Assembly: GCA_922989275.2 (NCBI GenBank)
Contig: OV277869.1
Location: 3,463,190 to 3,527,189, forward strand
Length of the DNA: 64,000 bases
Source of the DNA: Gari tellinella
Lineage: Eukaryota; Mollusca; Bivalvia; Cardiida; Psammobiidae
Direction: 5' to 3'
In this document: positions 12,601 to 24,600 of the stretch, in pieces
How positions within the stretch are numbered: position 1 is the first letter of the stretch
Layout: each line of letters begins with the position of its first letter
Notes under the pieces: model-generated
What the model saw: only the letters and a program-made list of their open reading frames with translations
Database searches by the model: none
Told to the model about the DNA's origin: nothing
Program-made: the position numbers and the translations under genes

Positions 12601-15600
12601 CTACTCATTTGGATCGTCTCGAAGAGACCATTCAAATGAGTAGTGACACCATAGGGTTTAATGCAGAAATAAAAGTTTTAAGTTTTGAAATACTCCCCTT
12701 ATCTAGAGCCCTGGGCCCGGTGCATGGCACGTAGTTAGTGCCTACCTGTATGCTAAGTCCATCGCTGAGAGTTAAATATTTTTACTACTATACTCAGCAT
12801 AGATAAACTAACATGGAGGGACGTAGCATACAGGCAGTCACTAACTACGTGAATGTATCATTTTAGTGGTAGCTTCTCGTGGCTAGCTTGTTACAGGGTT
12901 GACCTATCACCATTATTTTGAAAACTGTTAATAATGCCGAAGCAAATTGTGCCATTTCAGATTTCATACGGGTCATCTTCACCTATATTGTCCGACCGGA
13001 AGCGTTTTCCAAAGTTCTTCCGGCTCGCAGGTCCGGACCAAATGTTGAACCCAGCCAGGATAGCACTGATGAGACATTTCAACTGGAAGAAGGTGGCGAC
13101 CATCAACCAGGCCGAGGAGTTCTTCTCTGTGGTAATTATAGTCAAAACTCGATAATTCGAACTCGCGTTAGTTCGAAGATACCCATATTGCAAAGTTAAA
13201 ACGTGGCTAAGCCACGTTTTAACATTGCAATATGGGTATCTTCGATATAAGCCTGATCGAATTATCGAAATTCAACTTATGAAATATTGGTACGATCTTT
13301 AAGCGAGTTCGAAGTATCGAGTTTCGACTGTACTACAGCAAAACTACAGTGGAGAATCTGTTATTCTTTCCCAATAAACGCGTTTACGCTTAAACTATTA
13401 TTTGCAGTGCAAACAGTTTGGAGCCAGATCAGACGCCGGTTAACCCGGCGTCTGATTAGGCTCCAAACTGTTTGCCACCAAGATAAACATGAAATATCAG
13501 AATTGTCCAAAAGTTGTTATTTTCTACGTTTTAGTGCTTTGCGTTTGCGTACGTTCGCGTTTAAACGGGAAAGAATAACAGATTCTCCACTGTATGACGT
13601 CAACAGTGACGTAAGAATAACAGATTCTCCACTGTACTACTACCGCTAGTACAGCCGTTATTCTTTCCAGTTACTCGGCACCATATGACAATTTTATGTG
13701 CCATAGTGCTGTAAAACCCAACTCAATCAATCAACCAATCTTTCCCGTTTAAACTCAAAGGCAATACACTAAAATTTAGCCTTCATTGAGAAAGAATAAC
13801 TCATTTTCTACTGTAAGTTAGACAGTAATACAGTGGAGAATCTGTTATTCTTTCCCGTTTAAACGCAAACGTACGTAAACGCAAACGCAAAACACTAAAA
13901 CGTAGAAAAGGACAACTTTTGGACAATTCTGATAATTCTTGTTTATCTGGGTGGCAAACAGTTTGGAGCCTGATCAGACGCCGGGTTACCCGGCGTCTGA
14001 TCTGGCTCCAAACTGTTTGCACTGCAAATAATAGTTTTAGCGTAAACGCGTGTATTGGGAAAGAATAACAGATTCTCCACTGTACGTATATTGCATTCTA
14101 TCTCGTTAGACTGGAAACAATAGCTTCAATGACGTTAGATTATAAATGATCGTTGAGAAATAACTTATTTCTGCACGATTAACAGACACATCAGCCATTG
14201 TCTAAAAGTATTATAACAAAGATTGACATTGACAATGTGACTTTGAAAATATCCTATTTTTGAGAAGATGTTATTTCTTCCCACTAAACACATTTGTGCT
14301 ACATTGTATAACAACGATACCTACAGACAATTTTGAACCAGATACAGTGGAGAATCTGTTATTCTTTCCCAATAAACGCGTTTACGCTAAAACTATTATT
14401 TGCAGTTCAAACAGTTTGGAGCCAGTTCAGACGCCGGGTAACCCGGCGTCTGATCAGGCTCCAAACTGTTTGCCACCAAGATAAACAAGAATTATCAGAA
14501 TTGTCCAAAAGTTGTTCTTTTCTACGTTTTAGTGCTTTGCGTTTGCGTACGTTTGCGTTTAAACGGGAAAGAATAACAGATTCTCCACTGTACCACTTCC
14601 GCTAGTACAGCCGTTATTCTTTCCAGTTACTCGGCACCATATGACAATTTTATGTGTCACAGTGCTGTAAAACCCAACTCAATCAATCAACCAATCTTTC
14701 CCGTTTAAACTCAAAGGCAATACACTAAAATTTAGCCTTCATTGAGAAAGAATAACTCATTATCTACTGTAAGTTAGACAGTAATACGTATATTGCATTC
14801 TAGCTCGTTAGACTGTGAAATAATAGCTTCAATGACGTTAGATTATAAATGATCGTTGATAAATAGCTTATTTCTGCACGATTAACAGACACAACAGCCA
14901 TTGTCTAAAAGTATTATAACAAAGATTGACATTGACAATGTGACCTTGAAAATATCCTATTTTGGAGATGTTATTTCTTCCCACTAAACACATTTGTGCT
15001 ACATTGTATAACAACGATACCTACAGACAATTTTGAACCAGATACAGTGGAGAATCTGTTATTCTTTCCCAATAAACGCGTTTACGCTAAAACTATTATT
15101 TGCAGTGCAAACAGTTTGGAGCCAGATCAGACGCCGGGTAACCCGGCGTCTGATCAGGCTCCAAACTGTTTGCCACCAAGATAAACAAGAATTATCAGAA
15201 TTGTCCAAAAGTTGTTCTTTTCTACGTTTTAGTGCTTTGCGTTTGCGTACGTTTGCGTTTATTGGGAAAGAATAACAGATTCTCCACTGTATGACACCGG
15301 GTAGTGTGGCGTTTGATCAGGCTCCACACTCTGTGTCACTCAAATTTAAACAAATCGTCGAATCGTTCAATAACCAACCATTTGCGATATTTAATTACAT
15401 TGCGTTTGTGTTTACTTTCGTTTAAACAGGAAATAAGTACGTCTTTTCCACTGTTACGACCATTCTCCTCGCAAATATATATAATAAAGATTGACATTGA
15501 AACGCGATCCATTCCGACCTTGATCACATTATATCTTGTTTACGCTATAATTATGATAGGTCTAGATCAGACATTGTTTTTCCTGAAAACAAGATATTTT

Positions 15601-18600
15601 AACGAATCATTAACCAGTAAACTGTGTAGGCTACATGTATAAGACAGAGTACGTAGACTGGTAACTAATTAGAAATCCAGCTTATACTATCGCTTACATA
15701 ATGACAAAAACCTCATCATATGTAATATAAAGAGCTTATAAATACCTTTGTCAATTCATTTATAACTGATCACAAAAATTGTTCATGACATCTCATCAAT
15801 CTGGCTTAGATTGCAGATAATGGTCAAAGATGTTCATTTAGTTCTCATTGACTATTGAAGCTAATAGTAAGTGAATTACCCATCACAACTTTACCCGGAG
15901 TGCAAAAGTTTTTACAAACAGTTTTAAATCTGATCAGACACCGCGTAACGCGGTGTCTGATCAGGATCAAAACTGTTTGGCACTCATTTCAATATTGTTT
16001 TAGTCAAAATACAATAAAATTGTTAGATAAAACCAAACAATAGTTGTTTGAAATTGATAAAACGTCGTAGCAGTTTTAACCCTTTCCCCCATAGAAGCGA
16101 CTTTTAGCGCATTAAATTTATTCATCCGCTGAAGAAAATAGTTCCATTTTATACCCTCATGAACAATTACCATTACAAATATTATATATAGCCTAGCAGA
16201 TTTTAGCTTAAAGCAGGCTGAAAGTAAAGCAGAATGTGCCTTAAGGCACATTCTGCTTTACTGTCAACCTGCTTTAAGTGGTCACCTGTCTTCAAAACTA
16301 GAAACAGGCTATGAGGTAAAGGGTTAAGGGGTTGATGTAATCCGAACAAGATAGCCCTATCATAAGAAAATGTAATTAGACAAATGCTCATAACAGTTCA
16401 TTGTCTATGAATAGCGTAACAAGATAGGATGTATTCAAGGTCGGTATGGACCACGTTTAAATGTCAATCTTTATTATAATGTTTTGCGTGGAAAATCGGT
16501 TATTACAGTAGAGAAGACGTTATTCTTTCCCGTTTAAACAAAAATGTAATGCAATTAGATATTGAACATGAATATATAGTAAACTATTCGACAATGTGTT
16601 ATTATTTAAGTGGTAAACAGCTTGGAGCCTGACTAGCCACCGGGTTTCCCAGGAACAGATCTGGCTTCAAATTGTTTGCAATGGCTGTACAGTATAACCT
16701 AGCTTTTCTCACCTCTCGGACAGAGGTATCCCGAAATCTAGGGGGTTTGTTATATAATTAATTTAACACCACCGTTAATATCAGATAAGGATATCCCACC
16801 CTAGGTTTGAAGATATTTTAGGAACAGTAGGCTCTGTGAGAAAATAAATCTAACACCACAGTTGATCGTCAGATGGATAGCCCATCCTCTGTTTGAACAT
16901 ATTTTATGAACACTCGACAGAGCCTCTTGTTCCTAAAATATCTTCAAACCTTGGGTGGGATATCCTGATCCGACACTAACGGTGGTGTTAGATTCACTAT
17001 ATCCGACACCTGGTTAATCCAGACACCTGCTTTATCTGACAATAATTATCGGACCCAAGTGTCGATTTGCCTTTGATAAGGTCTGGCATGCTGGTATCAT
17101 CACTAAGCTTAAAGCTGCTGGTATTTCTGGTGAACTTCTATCATGGTTCTATCATGGTTCATCAGCTATCTATCGAATAGATGTCAACGAATAGTGTTTC
17201 CTGGTGTGCAATATGAATGGCGGTCCATTAAGGCAGGCGTACCACAGGGTTCTATATTAGGCCCGTTTTTGTTCCACTTTAGCGAGTACAAACTATCAAA
17301 GTTCGTCTGTATATCTAAAACATGCTTTAATCGACATCATCAGTTGGTACCGAAGGATGTCGGATAAGCCACGTTATACTTAACTTGTTTAGCACAATCA
17401 CGTTTAGTGGCAAAGAATAGCTGAAGGATATCTTAATAGTCAGAATGGACCACGTTTAAACCCATTACCCCATAGTCTGTTTCTAGTTTTGAAAATAGGT
17501 AACAACTTAAAGCAGGTTGAAAGTAAAGCAGAATGAGCCTTACGGCGCATTCTGCTTTACTTTCAGACTGCTTTAGGCTAACATCTGCTAAAATATAGAA
17601 AATAGTTATCATCATACATATTTAAAACTGTATAATTGGCAACTATTTCCTGCCGTGGATGTATGAATTAAAGGCGTAAAAAAGTATAAATGGAGTAGTG
17701 GGTTAATGTAAATCTTCGTTGAAATGGTTTGGGTACAAGGTGATTGTTACAGTGCTCCCTCCCTAACACAGCCTTCCGAACAACGATTCCCTCCTTACAA
17801 CAATGTCTGCCGCTGTTCCAAAAACAAAACAATTATGTCTAACGCTTTCGCTGCTGCAATACCGTCTGCTTAAACTTGCTGTCTGCTTCTTCTTCTCAAA
17901 ATTACATGTTTGACATTTGGACAGAACAAAACATAATGATTACAATGTAGTGACAAACAGTTTGAATCCAGACCAGGCGCCGCGTTATGCGGCGTCCGAT
18001 CTGGATTCAAGCTGTTTGCAAATGTAAGCCAAGTCATGATCTATAATTTAGGGTTTTAATTTCCCTCCTTATAACAACTCCCTCTCTTCTTCGGCCTTCG
18101 TGGTCAATTCCTGCGCATCACAACTCCCAACCGTTGTAGAATACCGTTTAACAACGGTAGATCATCGATTATTTCTTAATTTTATCAGAATTCAAATTGC
18201 TTAGCACTCAATTTCAAAATGCCTAAAATTTAAAAATTGAGAAACAGAAGCAGACGACACTCGTTTAACTTGGTGACGTCATAGCAGTAAATAGATTAAA
18301 CAGATCAGATCAGTGTATTCTTGTCGTAAACAACACGCAGTCCATTTCACAACCTTTACATTTCAGGTCACTGAAGATTTTGTACATAGAGTCAAGGAAA
18401 CAGACATTACGATTCTGTCCCAGGAAATATTTAGCAATGACCCGACAACAAGAGTGGAAAACTTAAAGGTAACTACAAGTAAAATGTGAGGAAAACTTAA
18501 AGGTAACTACGAGAATAATGTGAGGAAAACTTAAAAGTAACTACGAGTATAATGTGAAGAAAACTTAAAGGTAACTAGGAGTATAATTTGAGGAAAAGTT

Positions 18601-21600
18601 AAAGGTAACTTCGAGTATAATGTGAGGAAAATTTAAAGGTTACTACGAGTATAATGCGAGGAAAATTTAAAAGTAACTACGAGTATAATGTGAGGAAGAA
18701 CTATTATAACCAGTTTAAACGAAACTCACTAAAACGCAAATTCATTTTTCGAGGTTACAGAACACTCCCGAGATAAAGTGCCAATGTTTTGCCTCAAAAA
18801 GCATTTTGTCAGTAGAAATTCACTGTTGTGTGCTTTTGGTGTAATGCATGGGTGCCATAGAATAGGTACAAGTCACTTCTGTTATCCTAGAAGGGGTTTA
18901 TGTAGAAATGATGTGGGCAGGTGTGACATGTCCCTTGTTTTAGCCGGTGCCTCTTTCAAAAAGTAGCACAACACCAGTCATGTCATTGAGGACATGGTAT
19001 TTTTCTGAGATAACACATGACCCCCAATTGTCAATATATATATATGTAATGTTTTGGGAAAAATATAGACTTGCACCTCGCTAGGCTGTAAAGGTGGACA
19101 AAATGTTACCTTGAAGATGACACATTTTATAAAAAATATATAGAAGAGCTTAATTTGTGTTCCATACACTCGATAAAATGCAGAAAATAAGAGTTTTTCA
19201 GGAGCCATTGGTAGCTAGGTTTTTCATCAGACTGGCAAATGGTTTGGAGTCTGATTACGCGATTTCTAATCAGGAACCAAACTGTTTGACACTGGTATCG
19301 ATATTTCTTCAGTCTATGTTTTAATCTGACTTTGTAATAGGTACGCTGACCGTCTCATTACTGCATACGATATTTGTCGCTATCAGGGCTGAAGCAGTTA
19401 CAGTGGAGAAATATAGGATCTGTCATGAGCCTATGTTTAAGACAAGCTGATCTCAAACGTGTCTAGAATTGAAATATTATTAAATGAGCCTTGGCGAGCT
19501 TAATAACCTTTCTATTCTAGACGAGTTTAAGATCAACTTGTCTTAAACATCGACGAGTGCCAGATTCTTTTTCTCGATTAACCGACAATTTTAAGCTATT
19601 TTTTAAAGCAGTAGGCATTTTTTTGGAACGCCGGCGACGTCATCTAACACCTTTATAAATAGAGACGTTAAAGTGACGTCATCAAATGGATCTCACACAT
19701 GTTGGAGACAAGGATATTTGTGATCGTTGTTCGCTATAGAAAACAAGGATAGTTATGTGAGAAAACGTTATTCTCCACTGTAGTAAGATGTGGCGGTAAA
19801 GGGATTAAACTATCTTTACAGCATCTGTTTAATCTGATTAGCTTTGTCCCTCAACCTTTGGTATATTAACTCTTATCTTGCGGCGATATCGTCTGCTTCG
19901 AAATTGACGTCTGCAACATTTGTTAAATTTAGATTGATACTTTCTTGATGTAAAGAAACTAAAGACGAGTGTCAAAAAGTTTTGATCCAAATCAGACGGA
20001 TTGCAAAAACCAGTAAAGTCGCAATCAACAGGCAGAGGGTTAAGCTTCACTTGACTTTCAATTTTTAACAGTTTGGACCAAGATCAGACATCGTATTCCC
20101 CTGCGTCTGATCTTGATTCAAATTATTTGACAGTCGTATATATGGAAATTTTCATAATTCGTAATTGATCTAAAAATGACTTTCAGGTTTTTCGCAGATT
20201 ACATTTCTAAGCAGGTGATAATTTAGCACTAAAAGGGTAAACACGACGTCATATCAGGTAGGAAGCAAATTGATGTTAAAAATCTACTTATTGAGCACAT
20301 AAGCATAGATCCGATGTACAGCGCTCCCTCTCTACAACGACACCCAATGGAAGACAACAATTGTGTTCGTTGTTCGGAAGGAGTCGTTATAGGGAGGGAA
20401 ATTGGCTTTCATTTGCAAACAGCTTGATCTGCATTCAAGCTATTTGTCACTCGTCTTATTTTTTTCTGTCAAATTGACTTCGGGAAAAACAGCAGACGAC
20501 AGATTTAAGCAGAAAATGAAAGTATTAGACATGTTATTGTCTTGTTTAGGGACCAGCGACAATGGTCGTTATTGGGAGGGCCGTTGTAGAGAGGGAACAC
20601 TGTAATAACTAAAACCCTACTTATTGAGCACATAAGCATAGAGCCGATGTAATTACTAAAGGTGTCCCGCTCTAAAATGTGACACCGGAGGACATTTTTC
20701 GGGTCAATTTTTTCCGTACTTAAGTTTGTTTTCTTAAAAGACGTCCAGGCTTTTTATCCTCTTCCCTAAGCCAATCTCTAGTTTTGAAGACAAATGGCCG
20801 CTTAAAGCATTCTGCTTTACTTTTAGTCTGCTTTCAGCTACCAATTGCTGGGTAATAGGCTACCATCTGCTTTAAACTACCATCGAGAGTATAAGCTACC
20901 ATCTAGGGTATAAGCTACTATTTGCTTTAAGCTATCATCTGGTGGGATATAGAAACTATTTGTTATCGTGCATATTCGTAATCGTATAAAGAGAAACAAT
21001 ATTCTTTAGTGGAAAAAAACATTGGAGGCGTAAAAAGGCGTATTTATGAGGTATGGATTGATCATCCTTGAACAGATCTCATTAGGCACGTTCGAGATAT
21101 ATATATCAATATATATGCATTGTGTCACGTACTGATTAGTTAGAGTAACCTGTGGTTTCGTCTTGACGCCGTCGCTTTAAGTTTCACAATTATAATTACT
21201 GCTAGAATTAATAATACACTGTCCCCTCCCTACAACGGCCCTCCCAACAACAATTCCGTCCTTACAACAACGCTTTTCGCTCTTCCCCCAAACAAGACAA
21301 TTGTGACCAACCTATTCACGGCTGCAATGTCGTCTGCTTAACAGTTTCGTCTGATGTTATTCTCAAAGTTACACAAAGGACATTTTGACAAGAAAAACTT
21401 AATGACGAGTGACAAACAGCTTGAATCTAGATCAGACGCCGCATTACGCGGCGTCTGATCTGGATTCAAGGTGTTTGCAAATGTAAGCCAATTTCTCCCC
21501 TATAACGACCTCCTCTGAACAACGCACATAGTTTTGTCTCCCATTGAAACGATTTCAAACTTTTTGCGGTTGGAATGTAATACTCACTTGTCTTTTTATA

Positions 21601-24600
21601 TCTGAAATTAAGAAATTGCTGTTTCTGTATATACTGTGTAATCTACGAAAACATGATTAACCGAAACCGGAACTTTCTGAACACCGGACAAATGTCTGGG
21701 TTCAAGACATATAGTCTACATGCTAAGCAATCCTTCAATGAAGAGTTATATAGAGCCGATCGGAAAGGGTACTGTTATCTCTTTAATGATCAAATTATCG
21801 TGAGATTTTTATTTCTTCACCGTCAAATTGTCGTCTGCTTCACTAGTGTTGTCTGCAATAGCGTTTCAAAGGTTAGATTTAAGACAGTATACCTTACGTA
21901 ATTTATAAACGTAAAAAGTTTTGATTCTGATCAGACGCCAAGATAATAAAATTGTTATAGTTATTTCGTCAAATCAAAATTAAAAGATGTATGGCATATT
22001 TATTTATAATAAAGGAACCTTCTGTAGTATCATTGTCCTGCGTAATTAAAATGGCTGCCAAACCTCTCTTATTCCGGAAACACTGTAAACCTAACATTTT
22101 TCTCGGTGCGGAAGGGTTGAGCACCGAGAGGTTCTGTATTCCGTGTCTTTGTAGTCAATAAGCTTTATTCCTATTTCATCTACATTGCCTGATTAATCCT
22201 TTCACTGCCCTACCCCGAGTACAATAAATATTTCCAAACAGTTTTGATCCTGATCAGACGCCGCGTAACGCGGCGTCTGTTCAGGATCAAAATTGTTTGA
22301 CATTCATTTCAATATTTCTTAATAAAAAAACTTAAAACTTTAATTTTGAAAAACAAGAACAGACGACAATTGTTCAAAATTGATGACGTCACGGCAGTAA
22401 GTGGTTAAAAGGCTCCAACTGAGAGACAAAATAGAACGTCTCTTTATCATCTACTGAGAACAGAATGGACTTGGAATTAATTTACCATCAGCACGCTATA
22501 TGATTGTTGTCTGCAGTATTTGTTGGCTGCAACATTATTTCAATTAGATGCATACGTATTTAAATGTTTTGTCGTCTGCAGTATTTGTTATCTGCAACAT
22601 TATTAAAATTAGATGTACATATTTTTTTTTTTTTGTCATCTGCAGAATATGTTATCTGCAACATTATTAAAATTAGATGTACGTATTTAAATTATTTGTC
22701 GTCTGCAGTATTTGTAATATCCACCATTATTAAAATTAGATGTACATATTTAGATTTTTTGTCGTCTGCAGTATTTGTTATCTGCAACATTATTAAACTT
22801 AGATGTACGTATTTAGATTTTTTTGTCGTCTGCTGTATTTGTTATCTCCAACATTATTAAATTAGATGTACATATTTAGATTTTTGTCGTCTGCAGTATT
22901 TGTTGTCTGCAATATTATTCGATTGTCAAACAGTGTCTATCCAGGTGAAACGTCGTGTTATTCGTCGTAGCATCTAGATCAAACTGTTCCCACGTTTGTA
23001 ATTACAGTGCTCCCTCCCAACAAACGGCCATCCTGACAACAATTCCCTCCTTTCAACAATATTTGCCGCTGTATCCCTCAAAAAGACCATTCTTGCTAAT
23101 GCTTTCTCTGCTGCAATATTTTCTTCTTAAAAAAGTACTTTTTCGCAAAGTTACGTATTGGACATTTTGACAAAAGAATTGTTTTTACATAAAGACGAGT
23201 GACAAACAGTTTGAACCTCGATCAGACGCCGCGTTTCGCGGCGTCTGATCGAGGTTTAAACTGTTTGCAAATGTATACCTAGTGATATCACAGGGCTCCA
23301 GATAAGAGGGAGTATTCTGAACAAAGCCAACATTTTTTCTATCATTTCAGCACCAAATCCTATGGTGTTACTGCTCGTTAGAATCGTCTCTTTGAGACGA
23401 TTCTAATGAGTAGTGACACCATAGGGTTTAATGCAGAAATAAAGATTTTAGATTCTGAAATACCCCCCTTATCTGGAGCTCTGATATCAATCTTAGGATA
23501 TGAATTTTCCACTCTCTATAACAACACCGTCCGAACAACACACACAATATGTGTCTCCCATTGAGTGTTGTTGTAGGGAGGGAACACTGTAATTCACACG
23601 TATAGCGTGCAGAAGGCGAACACGAACAATGAGTTTGAAGCCAACAACAACTTGTTATTTGTTGACATTATAAATATACCTGCTAAATAAATGCTTTCAA
23701 GACGCAATGCAGTATAACATAACATAATCTTTATTTGGCATTAAAAAGCACAATGGCATAAAATTATAGCCAATACTGATGTAGAAATTAAAGAGTTTTG
23801 AGTGTATACTTATTATCTTTTTATTATTGAAAACTAATATGAGCCTGACCGGCGCTTTTTTCTTGCCCCAAATTGTTTGTTATTGGAATCAGGTTTTCAT
23901 TACAATGATTACTGTTATTATTATTATTTGTTTTTATTATTACTATTGGTGTTGTTGATTTTGTTATTGTTATAATTATTATTATTTGTAATAATTACTG
24001 TTATTTTTTTGTTATTATTATCATTATTAATAATTATCATTATTTGTTTTATTGTTCTCGTTAATTTGCCAATTAAAAATTGATGGGCCAAGGCTGCTAT
24101 AAGTTGACCTTGAAAAAAATTAAGATTTCGAAAAAATTACAACCGCGATTACTTAAAGACGGTTGAAAGTAAAGCAGAATGCGCCTTAAGGCGCATTCTG
24201 CCATATTTTCAGCCTGCTTTTATCTACCATCTGCTAGAATAAAAATCCGAATATTTAGAAAAAAATCCGGAGAAATGGCAGCTTTGATGGGCCTTTTGAT
24301 AGAATGCGGAATGAAGGTATTCACGAATTTATTTAACTTGCTTTCGAAAGAAAAACATGGCATGACTATCACACTAAAGCTTGTCATTAATCGTTATGTC
24401 CGTCTAATCTAGGCTGAATCGCACTCATCTAAATGCCATTTAAACACTTAACTGTCATGACGTCATCAGCTTTAAATTGTTATCGTCTGCTTTTCATTTC
24501 TCAGGATTGGTTTTAAGGTAAATTGACTAAAGTAATATCGTACATGTCAAAACAGTTTGAATAATGAACAGACGCCGCGTCATGCGGCCTCTGACAAGGG

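Larger units (their letters stand above)
13637..15042. repeat. tandem duplication of an about 450-bp block
   Basis: Block X (GCTAGTACAGCCGTTATTCT onward) is at 13637 and 14593, and block Y (CGTATATTGCATTCTA onward) at 14085 and 14785. Copy one has an A element between X and Y; copy two does not. A elements also stand at the ends of the blocks. Confidence 0.9.
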
